NCBI GenBank assembly: GCA_004555535.1
Contig: SFHU01000014.1
Span: 1 to 36,691, forward strand
DNA from: Clostridiales bacterium
Lineage (GTDB): Bacteria > Bacillota > Clostridia > Christensenellales > Aristaeellaceae
Direction: 5' to 3'
Length of the DNA: 36,691 nucleotides
Each line of letters opens with the position of its first letter. Within the stretch, counting starts at the first letter, position 1. Below, piece by piece: positions 16,064 to 23,179 of this stretch. The notes beneath the pieces were generated by a model, which ran no database searches, was not told where the DNA came from, and worked only from the letters and a program-made list of their open reading frames with translations. Position numbers and translations under genes: made by a program.

Positions 16064-16395
16064 GGATTGCGCCTCCGATTCAATCGCAGCCTGCTTTGCA
16101 GCCTGTTCTGAAACTGCCTTTTACTCTGAAAGTCCCTCTGCAAAGCTCCGGCCTCGACCGCAAAGCAGCGGGACTTTTATCACTTGGTCGGAAATGCAAC
16201 CGGCATCATGCCGGTTTTACTCTGAAAGTCCCTCTGCAAAGCTCCGGCCTCAACCGCAAAGCAGCGGGACTTTTATCACTTGGTCGGAAATGCAACCGGC
16301 ATCATGCCGGTTTTGATGTGAATGGGTGCGATGGGCTGCCGCACAAACCCCCTCTTCGCTTCGCACCTATAGCCCGTTTTGATCGGATCATTGCA
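16064..16395. other. Intergenic region with the 96-bp tandem duplication
   Basis: No gene is seen in these 332 bases. They hold the GNAT ribosome site, a 96-bp unit present twice in tandem (16119-16310, listed separately), and a CTCTTCGCTTCGCACC segment near 16350 that matches the TTCGCTTCGC motif near 250. No convincing -10/-35 pair was found for the GNAT gene. Confidence 0.6.
16119..16310. repeat. 96-bp tandem duplication
   Basis: Two head-to-tail copies, 16119-16214 and 16215-16310, differ at one position only (G16156 against A16252). Each unit contains two inverted repeats: AAGTCCC-x-CTGC paired with GCAG-x-GGGACTT, followed by TTTATC, and ACCGGCA/TGCCGGT around loop TCA, followed by TTTT. 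Both hairpins look terminator-like on the + strand, though no + strand gene precedes them closely. There are only two copies and no spacers, so it is not CRISPR. Confidence 0.9.
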
Positions 16396-16818
16396 TCACA
16401 CCCGGTAAAACAGCACGGTGAAGAGCAGCGACAGCGCCAGACAGGCAAGGCCGGTCAGGAGCATGGCGGACTTGACCGGGGATTTTCCCTCCGCCGCCCG
16501 CTGCTCCTTCTTCTCCATGCAGTAGTCGAAGTAGGTCTTGCGTTGCTGCCCATTCTCCCTGCGGGAAATGAACAGGTGCGTCAGCGTGTAGAAGAGGAAC
16601 TGGATGCCGTAGAAATTGCCCGCCTCCTGAATCAGCACGAGGAGACTCAGGCCGATGTAGAGCACGGCGGCGGTGAAGAGGCCGTCGCTGAGCGCATGCA
16701 GGAGCAGCGCCGCGCCGCCCTCGCGGGTGCTCAGCTCAAAGCTGACGACGGCAAGCACGAGGGCCACAGCGATGACCAGCAGAACCGCATAGGTGGTCAG
16801 CGTCTTTTTGACGTTCAT
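16396..16818 (-). CDS. Small membrane protein, DUF3899-like
   Basis: This 140-aa protein has an N-terminal membrane helix (about 8-27), a second (about 45-65) after a short acidic/Gly loop, an aromatic-rich amphipathic middle (GNFYGIQFLFYTLTHLF), a charged stretch with TYFDYCMEKKEQR, and a last helix (about 117-137). The arrangement fits the DUF3899 family of Firmicutes, whose function is unknown; this call is by resemblance. The start at 16818 has AGGAGG upstream and overlaps the stop of the ABC ATPase gene by 4 nt (ATGA), so it is translated as the last gene of the peptide-transporter operon. Confidence 0.7.
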   Translation of the reverse strand: MNVKKTLTTYAVLLVIAVALVLAVVSFELSTREGGAALLLHALSDGLFTAAVLYIGLSLLVLIQEAGNFYGIQFLFYTLTHLFISRRENGQQRKTYFDYCMEKKEQRAAEGKSPVKSAMLLTGLACLALSLLFTVLFYRV

Positions 16819-18374
16819 CGCTGTGCCTCCTTCCCGGTCAGGCGCGCAAGCTCCGCGCCGGTGCAGCGGACGAAGTGGCCGGGCGTCACCTCGCGCAGCT
16901 CGGGCGTCTCGCCGGCGGCGTCCTCCGCTTCGGGCACATAGGTTACGCGCTTGCGCTGCTTCTCGTAATGGGGATCGGGCAGGGGAATCGCGGAGAGCAG
17001 GGAGCGGGTGTAGGCGTGGAGCGGATGGGCGAAGAGCTCGTCGGACTCCGCGATCTCCACGATTTTGCCGAAGTACATGACGATGATCCTGTCGGAGAAA
17101 TACTTGACCACGGAGAGGTCGTGCGCGATGAAGAGGATGGTCAGCTTCATTTCCTCGCGCAGCTCGTTGAGCAGGTTGATGACCTGCGCCTGAATGGACA
17201 CGTCCAGCGCGCTGACCGGCTCGTCCGCGATGATTAGCTCAGGATTCATGACGATGGCGCGGGCGATGCCGATGCGCTGGCGCTGGCCGCCGGAGAACTC
17301 GTGGGGATACTGGTTGAACCGGCGCTCCGGCTCCTTGATGCCCACGTCCCTCATGATCTGAATGGCGCGGTCGTAGGCCTCCTGCTTGGTGACCTTCGTT
17401 TCGGCCTCCTTCTGCTTCCTCTCCAGGTGGACGAGCATCTCGCCCGCGAGGCTGTCATAGTCCGGGCGCGCATCGGAGGCGGAATCCGGGACGGAGACCG
17501 CCAGCAGGTCGGTCAGCGTCTTTTTGAGATTCCGCCGGGTCAGCTCCAGGTCGACCAGGTTGGCCGGGACGACCTTGGGCGCGCCCTTTTTGAGCCGTCT
17601 GCGCTTCTCCGTCTCCCGCGCCACGCGCCGCTCCTCCCGGGGATTGTTGCGCAGGCCGCCGAAATAGCGGTCGAGGTTCACGTTCATGGAGGTGCGGAAG
17701 GTGCTCTCGCAGCTGTCCTTGTGCAGCGCCAGCGGGTCGATGGAGGCCTCCACGAGGGGGATCAGGCGCTTGACGGCGCTGCGGACAGCCTTTTCATCGA
17801 GCGGCTCCGCGTCAAAGAGGGGGAGTGCCTGCGAGACGGCCTCCACAGCCCGCTGCCGGGCCGCGCGGGCCGTCCCGGCGGAGAGCTGCATGGCCCGGGC
17901 GATGTTCTCGCGGGTGAGCGAGGTGTCCGCGCAGCCGGCCTGCTTCATGCAGGCGGTCAGGTGCTTTTTGAGCCGCTCCACCTCGGCCTTCGCGTTCTTG
18001 CGGCGGGTCTTGTTGTTGAGCAGCGTGGCCTCGGTCATCTGCTTGCCGACCTTCATGATCGGGTCGAGCGAGGAGAGCGGATCCTGGAAGACCATGGTCA
18101 GGTCGTTGCCGCGGATCCTGTTGAAGTCCTCCTCGGAGTATTTGAGCAGATCCTCGCCCTTGTAGATGATCTCGCCGCTTTCGACGATGGCGTTGGCGGC
18201 GTTGATGCCGATGATGGATTTGGCTGTCACGGACTTGCCGGAGCCGGACTCGCCCACGATGGCGAGGGTTTCGCCCTTGAACAGGTCAAAGCTGATGCCG
18301 CGCACGGCGCGGACATTGCCGTTGCTGGTGTGGAAGGACAGGCGCAGGTCCTTGACCTCGAGTATCTTTTCCAT
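16815..18374 (-). CDS. Oligopeptide ABC ATPase: OppD front joined to OppF back
   Basis: This 519-aa product is longer than normal OppD or OppF (about 320-360 aa). Residues 1-120 are OppD/AmiE type: VRAVRGISFDLFKGETLAIV, Walker A GESGSGKS (41-48), Q-loop FQDPLSSLDPIMKVGKQ. Residues about 120-330 are a charged, mostly helical insertion, and 331-356 (DVGIKEPERRFNQYP) are again OppD-like. From about 357 the protein is OppF/AmiF type: HEFSGGQRQRIGIARA signature, Walker B IIADEPVSALD, FIAHDLSVV, and the OppF tail PLPDPHYEKQRKRV with TPGHFVRC-x-GAELARL. OppD would have SGGMRQR and DEPTTALD here. The junction lies in codons shared by the two genes, near 17305. It is one complete ATPase by motif count, but OppD/OppF normally pair as a heterodimer. 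AAGGAGGAG precedes the ATG at 18374. Confidence 0.8.
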   Translation of the reverse strand: MEKILEVKDLRLSFHTSNGNVRAVRGISFDLFKGETLAIVGESGSGKSVTAKSIIGINAANAIVESGEIIYKGEDLLKYSEEDFNRIRGNDLTMVFQDPLSSLDPIMKVGKQMTEATLLNNKTRRKNAKAEVERLKKHLTACMKQAGCADTSLTRENIARAMQLSAGTARAARQRAVEAVSQALPLFDAEPLDEKAVRSAVKRLIPLVEASIDPLALHKDSCESTFRTSMNVNLDRYFGGLRNNPREERRVARETEKRRRLKKGAPKVVPANLVDLELTRRNLKKTLTDLLAVSVPDSASDARPDYDSLAGEMLVHLERKQKEAETKVTKQEAYDRAIQIMRDVGIKEPERRFNQYPHEFSGGQRQRIGIARAIVMNPELIIADEPVSALDVSIQAQVINLLNELREEMKLTILFIAHDLSVVKYFSDRIIVMYFGKIVEIAESDELFAHPLHAYTRSLLSAIPLPDPHYEKQRKRVTYVPEAEDAAGETPELREVTPGHFVRCTGAELARLTGKEAQR

Positions 18375-18384
18375 GCTCTCCTCC

Positions 18385-19239
18385 TTAATCCTCCGCGCCG
18401 CGCAGCGACGGGTTGAACGCATCTCTCAGGCCGTTGCCGAAGATGTTGAAGCAGATCAGCAGCAGCGCCAGGAAGACGGCCGGGAAGAAGACACAGTGCG
18501 GATAGGTGGACAGGGTCGCCTGTCCGTTCTGGAGCATGGAGCCCAGGCTGGTCGTGGTCTTGGAGTTGAGGTTGACGATGCCCAGGTAGGAATAGGTCGC
18601 CTCGGAGAAGATCGTGTAGGGGATGGAGAGCACGCAGGCCGTGATGATGAAGCCGGAGGCGTTGGGCAGGATGTGCTTGAAGATCAGCCGGCTGTCCTTG
18701 GCGCCCAGCGTGCGCGAGGCCATGACGTATTCCTGCCCCTTGAAGCGGTAGAACTGCGCGCGTACCGTCGAGGAGGTGCTGATCCAGCCGAAGAAGATGA
18801 AGCAGAAGAACATGGCGAACATGGAGCCCATGAAGACGTTGATCACCTGATCCTGCCACTTGTTCTTGAACACGGCGGCGATCACGCCGAAGAGGATGCC
18901 CAGCGGAACGGAGAAGATCAGCGACAGGACGTTCACATAGAGCGTCGCCGGGATCTTGCTGGCCAGGTATTCCTCCACCGGCTGCAGGAAGGTGCCCACG
19001 GTCGTGCAGAAGCCCCAGTTGAAGCCCGTGAACAGGTTTTTGAGGAAGATGCCGTACTGCACGATGATCGGGTCGTAATAGCCCCAGGCCCTTCGCATGT
19101 CCTCGAGCTGCCTGGCGTATCCACCGGTGACCGCCACAACCGGGTTGGACAGCATGCGGATCAGGACAAACAGCATCGTCATGATGATGAACGGGCTCAC
19201 GAAGAACAGGCCGATGCGTTTGCATACATATTTAAACAT
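18385..19239 (-). CDS. Oligopeptide permease: OppB front joined to OppC back
   Basis: The product is 284 aa. Residues 1 to about 140 match an OppB-type permease (MFKYVCKRIGLFFVSPFI, then YDPIIVQYGIFLKNLFTGFNWG, then KIPATLYVNVLSLIFSVPLG). From about 145 it matches an OppC-type permease: FFGWI, VRAQFYRFKGQEYVMASRTLGA (EAA loop, 170-193), HILPNASGFIIT, a YSYLGI segment, and the diagnostic OppC end FNIFGNGLRDAFNPSLRG. OppB and OppC are each usually about 300-330 aa and separate genes, so about half of each is missing; the junction is near nt 18810. Roughly five membrane segments remain instead of six. AAGGAGC precedes the ATG. The ATPase gene starts 10 nt downstream. Whether it works as a permease is doubtful. 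Confidence 0.78.
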   Translation of the reverse strand: MFKYVCKRIGLFFVSPFIIMTMLFVLIRMLSNPVVAVTGGYARQLEDMRRAWGYYDPIIVQYGIFLKNLFTGFNWGFCTTVGTFLQPVEEYLASKIPATLYVNVLSLIFSVPLGILFGVIAAVFKNKWQDQVINVFMGSMFAMFFCFIFFGWISTSSTVRAQFYRFKGQEYVMASRTLGAKDSRLIFKHILPNASGFIITACVLSIPYTIFSEATYSYLGIVNLNSKTTTSLGSMLQNGQATLSTYPHCVFFPAVFLALLLICFNIFGNGLRDAFNPSLRGAED

Positions 19240-19333
19240 CTGTTTTTTGCTCCTTGCTCAGCGGCAGACGCCCGCGCAGGCCCGTCCTCGGGCATGCCGG
19301 GACGCGCAAAGCCGCTGTGGGCGGCTACGCGCG

Positions 19334-19369
19334 TTCAGGAAGGACGGCCTTTCAGCCGTCCCTCCTGAA
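19334..19369 (-). other. Intergenic hairpin between the two opp-locus frames
   Basis: Arms TTCAGGAAGGACGGC and GCCGTCCCTCCTGAA (one mismatch) around loop CTTTCA, 44 nt after the peptidase/OppA stop codon. A smaller GCCGC/GCGGC hairpin lies at 19311-19325. There is no T-tract on the minus strand, so it may be an mRNA-stabilising or partial-termination element, as often seen after the binding-protein gene in opp operons. Confidence 0.5.
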
Positions 19370-19412
19370 GCATTATGGGTTGTCATTCAGAGATCACTGT
19401 TTTGCCGGCGGC

Positions 19413-21548
19413 TCAGTAGCTCAGCTGGTTGCCCTCGCCCGCGCAGTACGCGGCCCACTCGGCGTCGTCCATGGTGTAGGTCATGAACTGGATGCCGCCG
19501 CGGCCCACCAGGGTGTTGATGTAGTCCTCGCTGCCGTAGACGAGACGGTGGGAGGCCAGCGACGCGCCGCAGGAGGAGAAGATCGGGATCATGTGGTAGT
19601 TGAGCAGCAGGCCCTTCTCCATGCCGGCGAGGATCTCGTTGCGCACGTCCAGGTCGGCGATGGCGTAGGCGCCGTTGTAGAGCTCGTCGTACCAGTCGTA
19701 ATAGCTCATCGTGATCTCGGCGCCCTGCACGCTGATCGTCAGATCCTGATAGGGATCAAAGCCGTATTCCATGATGTAGGCCGGGTCCGTCCAGCAGATC
19801 ATCATGCTGTACGGGTCCATCTCCGCGCCGCCCCAGGCGCCGTTGATCATGTCGTCCTGGCCGCTTTGCATGGTGTTGTAGTAGTCCTGATTCTCGACGA
19901 GGACGAACTTGATGCGGCCCTCCAGGGAGGTGCTCTGCGCGGCGGTCAGCATCGCGTCCTCGATGAAGTCGACCATCTTCTGATAGGTGGAATCGGTGCC
20001 GTAGCGGTCAAAGGCTTTCTGGGGCGACTCGCCCATCAGGCGCGCGAACTGCAGCGCGCAGACCTGCGAGAGCGCATAGTCGATGGCGTAGAACGGCCAG
20101 AGGAAGGCGTGGGGGATGCGCTGCCAGCGGGTGCCGACGCGCGCCTGTTCGTCCGCGGGATATTCCCGGAAGGGGAAGTAGTCCCGCTCCAGCTGCGCCC
20201 AGATGTCGTTGCGCGCCTGCCGGGAGAACCCGGGCTGCGCGTAGACGAGCTCCTGGAACTCGTCCTGCTGGCACTGATAGAGGATCAGGGAGACGGCCTT
20301 CTCCAGGTGCATCCGGCGGTAGTCCTCCGCCCGGTCGCCGAAGAACAGCTCCATGTAGGGCGCGGTGAGGAATTCCATGGCCATGGCGTGCGTCTCGGCC
20401 ATCTCGGAGGTATACCAGCCGCGCTCGCGGATCTCCTCGCTGCGCTTGAGGTAGAAGTAGAAGCCGTGGCCGCCCTCGTGCGTCATGATGTAGGCGTTTT
20501 CGCTGGTGCCATCGAAATTGGCGAAGATGAACGGCGCGCGGTAGACCTCAAACTGCGTGCAGTAGCCGCCGGACTGCTTGCCCTCGCGCATGGTCACGTC
20601 GCACAGGCCGTTATCCAGCATAAAGTCGATGTATTCGCCCGTCTCCGGGGAGAGGCTGGCGTACATGCGCCGCGTCATCTCCAGACAGAAGTCGTCGTCG
20701 CCCAGCGGCATGGGGTTGCCCTCCGGGAAATAGACGCCGCCATCGCAGGGATACAGATGCTCAAGCCCCAGGCGCGTCCGGCGGCGCTCGTTCAGCCTTG
20801 CCGCCAGCGGCGCCAGCAGGGCCTTCACCTGCTCCCGGAAGCAGCGCACGTCCGCGGGGGTATAGCCGATGCGGTTCATGCGCAGATAGCTCAGCTCCAC
20901 AAAGCTCGGGAAGCCGAGCAGCCGGGCCTGCCGGTCGCGGTTTTTGACGAGGCTGTCATAGATCTCCTCGAGCTCATCGCGCTGGGCGGCCCAGGAGGCG
21001 ACAGCGGCGTCATAGGCCCTGCGCCGGGTCTGCGCGTCCGGGGACTGCTGATCCCGCGCGAGGCTGCCGCGGCTGACCTGCCTGCCGCCGTATTCCGCCC
21101 TGGCGTTGGAGACCAGCAGGTTGTAGCGGCTCAGCACCGCGTTTTCCTCCTGCTCCAGCGGGATCAGGGCGGGGTCATAGCCGGAGAGGCGCGAGCGGAT
21201 AAGGGAGAAGGCGAAGGCGAAGGCGCCCATCAGCGACTCAAAGCCCGCGGTGAGGGAGGAATGCACCAGCAGCTCGTCAAACCGGTTTTCAAGGGCCGCG
21301 ATCCGGGGGCCGGCTTCATCATAATAGGCCTGCTCCTGCGCGTAGAACGGGTCGTTGACGTCCATGCCGTGGCGGACATAGCACAGGTCGATGGGCGTCA
21401 TCGCCTCGGCGATGCGGCTGTGCTCCTTGAGCACCGCAAGGCAATCCGCCTCGCAGGAGACGGCTGCGACGCGATCAAAGAGCGCCCGGTACGCCGCCTC
21501 GATCTCCTCATAGGTGACGCGCCGGTAGGGCATGTCGCGAAAATGCAT
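19413..21548 (-). CDS. M3 oligoendopeptidase front joined to OppA binding-protein back
   Basis: The product is 711 aa. Residues 1 to about 515 are an M3B oligoendopeptidase (PepF-like, cytoplasmic zinc peptidase): MTHEGGH with zinc ligands H357 and H361 and catalytic E358, third ligand probably E385 in MAETHAMAME, GGYCTQFEVYRAPFIFANFDGT, and WPFYAIDYALSQVCALQF. The usual last 45-60 residues (LC-x-AGG-like repeat and C-terminal helix) are absent. From about 517 (GTDSTYQKMVDF) the sequence is the C-terminal third of an oligopeptide-binding protein (SBP family 5), with QDYYNTMQSGQDDMINGAWGG, then RNEILAGMEKGLLLNYHMIPIF and DYINTLVGRGGIQFMTYTMDDAEW. The SBP part has no signal peptide and lacks its N-terminal lobe. 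The junction is near nt 20000. The peptidase active site is intact; the fusion as a whole is unlikely to bind peptides. Confidence 0.82.
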   Translation of the reverse strand: MHFRDMPYRRVTYEEIEAAYRALFDRVAAVSCEADCLAVLKEHSRIAEAMTPIDLCYVRHGMDVNDPFYAQEQAYYDEAGPRIAALENRFDELLVHSSLTAGFESLMGAFAFAFSLIRSRLSGYDPALIPLEQEENAVLSRYNLLVSNARAEYGGRQVSRGSLARDQQSPDAQTRRRAYDAAVASWAAQRDELEEIYDSLVKNRDRQARLLGFPSFVELSYLRMNRIGYTPADVRCFREQVKALLAPLAARLNERRRTRLGLEHLYPCDGGVYFPEGNPMPLGDDDFCLEMTRRMYASLSPETGEYIDFMLDNGLCDVTMREGKQSGGYCTQFEVYRAPFIFANFDGTSENAYIMTHEGGHGFYFYLKRSEEIRERGWYTSEMAETHAMAMEFLTAPYMELFFGDRAEDYRRMHLEKAVSLILYQCQQDEFQELVYAQPGFSRQARNDIWAQLERDYFPFREYPADEQARVGTRWQRIPHAFLWPFYAIDYALSQVCALQFARLMGESPQKAFDRYGTDSTYQKMVDFIEDAMLTAAQSTSLEGRIKFVLVENQDYYNTMQSGQDDMINGAWGGAEMDPYSMMICWTDPAYIMEYGFDPYQDLTISVQGAEITMSYYDWYDELYNGAYAIADLDVRNEILAGMEKGLLLNYHMIPIFSSCGASLASHRLVYGSEDYINTLVGRGGIQFMTYTMDDAEWAAYCAGEGNQLSY

Positions 21549-21639
21549 GAGAGCTCCCCGCTTTCATATAGGATGGGGGTGACAGGCTGGAAATAAAAAC
21601 GAATTTGCATCCATCAGCGCGAACAGGTGCAATAAACAT

Positions 21640-21668
21640 ATAATACCTGCTGGGACGGAATTTTTCAA
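21640..21668 (-). promoter_or_regulatory. Promoter of the peptidase/opp locus
   Basis: Read on the minus strand: -35 TTGAAA (21663-21668), 17-nt spacer, -10 TATTAT (21640-21645). The start codon at 21548 is about 90 nt downstream, with GGGGAG before it. Confidence 0.65.
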
Positions 21669-21843
21669 CCCAGAATTTGCCGTACGCGGGAGAGAATGCG
21701 CAGCAAAAGGGAAAAAAGGGGCCGATTCGGAGGAATTCTCCCGCGAGGCCCTTTGCAGATTGTCAACAACGGAAGGAGCTGGCCCGAAAAAAAGCAAAAA
21801 ACAGACGCCCGGATGAAGCCGGGCGTCGCAAACCGTCGACAAA

Positions 21844-21878
21844 AGTGTTTTCTCTCCCCGAAGGGGAGAGAAAACACT
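21844..21878. repeat. Perfect 16-bp stem hairpin
   Basis: Arms AGTGTTTTCTCTCCCC and its exact complement around loop GAA. It lies between the two GACGCCCGG hairpins and resembles the smaller TTTCCCC/GGGGAAA hairpin at 32419-32437. Confidence 0.7.
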
Positions 21879-21937
21879 CAATGATTCCCTGAAGAAAAGC
21901 ATCATTGAAAAAACATCCGCTCATGCCGACAAGCTGA

Positions 21938-21961
21938 GACGCCCGGCCGAAGCCGGGCGTC
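21938..21961 (-). terminator. Hairpin with UUCG loop after the KDG kinase gene
   Basis: Minus strand: GACGCCCGGC, loop TTCG, GCCGGGCGTC, 22 nt after the kinase stop codon. There is no immediate T-tract, but a T6 run follows further on. A sister hairpin with 9-bp arms GACGCCCGG/CCGGGCGTC lies at 21804-21827. Confidence 0.6.
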
Positions 21962-21983
21962 CTTGGTGTGGAGCTTTTCTCGA

Positions 21984-23012
21984 TCAGCGCTCGACGCGGC
22001 CGGAGCCGGAGCCCTTCATCAGAGCTTCGACCTCCTTGACGGTCACGCGGTTGAAGTCGCCGGAGATGGTGTGCTTGAGGCAGGAAGCCGCAACCGCGAA
22101 CTCCAGCGCCTCAGCCTGGGTCTTGTAGGTGTTCAGGCCGTAGATCAGGCCGCCGCCGAAGGAGTCGCCGCCGCCGACGCGATCGACGATGTCGGTGATG
22201 GCATACTTGCGGGAGACGTAGAACTCCTTGCCGTCGTAGATGCAGGCCGCCCAGTAGTTGGTGTCGGCGCTCTTGGACTCACGCAGGGTGATGGCGACGG
22301 TCTTGAGGTTCGGATACAGGTCCATCGCGGTCTGGGCGATGGTCTTGTAGACGTCGCGGTCGAGCTCGCCGCTCTCCACGTCGCTCTTGGCGCTGATGCC
22401 CAGGGACTTCTGGAAGTCCTCCTCGTTGGCGATGGCGACGTCGACGTACTTGGTCAGCTCGCTCATCACTTCCTTGGCTTCCTTGCCGTACTTCCACAGG
22501 TTCTTGCGGTAGTTGAGGTCGCAGGAAACGGTCAGGCCCATCTCCTTGGCCGCCTTGCAGGCCGCCAGAGAGAGGTCGGCCGCGCTCTGGGAGATCGCCG
22601 GGGTGATGCCGGTGATGTGGAACCAGGTCGCGCCGTCGAAGATCTTCTTCCAGTCGAAGAGATCGACCGGAGCCTTGGCGATGCAGGAGTCCGCGCGGTC
22701 ATAGACGACCTTGGACGGACGCTGGTTGGAGCCGGTCTCCAGGAAGTAGATGCCCATGCGGCCATCGACCATCTTGATATTGGAGACGTCGACGCCAAAG
22801 CTGCGCACGTCGCGCAGGCAGGCCTCGCCGATCGCGTTGTTCGGCAGAGCGGTCACGAACGCCGCATCCATGCCGTAGTTCGCCAGAGAGACAGCCACGT
22901 TGGCTTCGCCGCCGCCAAAGGTGGCCTCGAGGGACGGGCTCTGGAAGAAGCGCTCCAGCGCCGGGCTCTTCAGACGGAGCATGATTTCGCCGAGGGTAAC
23001 AATACGCGCCAT
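21984..23012 (-). CDS. kdgK: PfkB-family sugar kinase, 2-keto-3-deoxygluconate kinase type
   Basis: This 342-aa ribokinase/PfkB-family kinase most resembles 2-dehydro-3-deoxygluconokinase, which phosphorylates KDG, the product of hexuronate and pectin breakdown, to KDPG. Visible are the N-terminal sugar-binding motif ATFGGGEANVAVSLANYG, a SCDLNYRKNLW segment, and the ATP/catalytic motif DRVGGGDSFGGGLIYGL with the catalytic Asp. Length fits the family. The ATG at 23012 is preferred over TTG at 23018 because AGGAGT then lies 8 nt upstream. No KDPG aldolase or uronate isomerase is nearby; a link to the distant GH2/GPH pair through glucuronate is only a possibility. Another sugar-acid specificity cannot be excluded. 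Confidence 0.82.
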   Translation of the reverse strand: MARIVTLGEIMLRLKSPALERFFQSPSLEATFGGGEANVAVSLANYGMDAAFVTALPNNAIGEACLRDVRSFGVDVSNIKMVDGRMGIYFLETGSNQRPSKVVYDRADSCIAKAPVDLFDWKKIFDGATWFHITGITPAISQSAADLSLAACKAAKEMGLTVSCDLNYRKNLWKYGKEAKEVMSELTKYVDVAIANEEDFQKSLGISAKSDVESGELDRDVYKTIAQTAMDLYPNLKTVAITLRESKSADTNYWAACIYDGKEFYVSRKYAITDIVDRVGGGDSFGGGLIYGLNTYKTQAEALEFAVAASCLKHTISGDFNRVTVKEVEALMKGSGSGRVER

Positions 23013-23083
23013 TGTCAATCACTCCTAAGTTTATTTTGAGAGCATGCGAAGAAATCCCCGCGCTGCCTCACTTTCCTTTTATC

Positions 23084-23112
23084 ATTATACACGATATACG
23101 GGATGAAATCAA
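23084..23112 (-). promoter_or_regulatory. Promoter of the KDG kinase gene
   Basis: Minus strand: -35 TTGATT (23107-23112), 17-nt spacer, consensus -10 TATAAT (23084-23089). The start codon at 23012 is about 70 nt downstream. Confidence 0.7.
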
Positions 23113-23179
23113 GTCATCAGACCAATATTCCAGGGTGCCCGGTTTTTGCGCCGAATTTTGTGCATGTGGGCGTAAAAAC

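Larger units (their letters stand above)
21549..21983. other. Gene-free region with a promoter and hairpin array
   Basis: No gene is credible in these 435 bases; short frames here are broken by the palindromes. The right half holds four inverted repeats: 21804-21827, 21844-21878, CAATGAT/ATCATTG at 21879-21907, and 21938-21961. The left end holds the promoter of the peptidase/OppA frame. Confidence 0.7.

Noticed and set aside
16119..16310. CRISPR-like repeat
   Set aside because: There are only two adjacent copies, no spacers and no cas gene; it is a tandem duplication.
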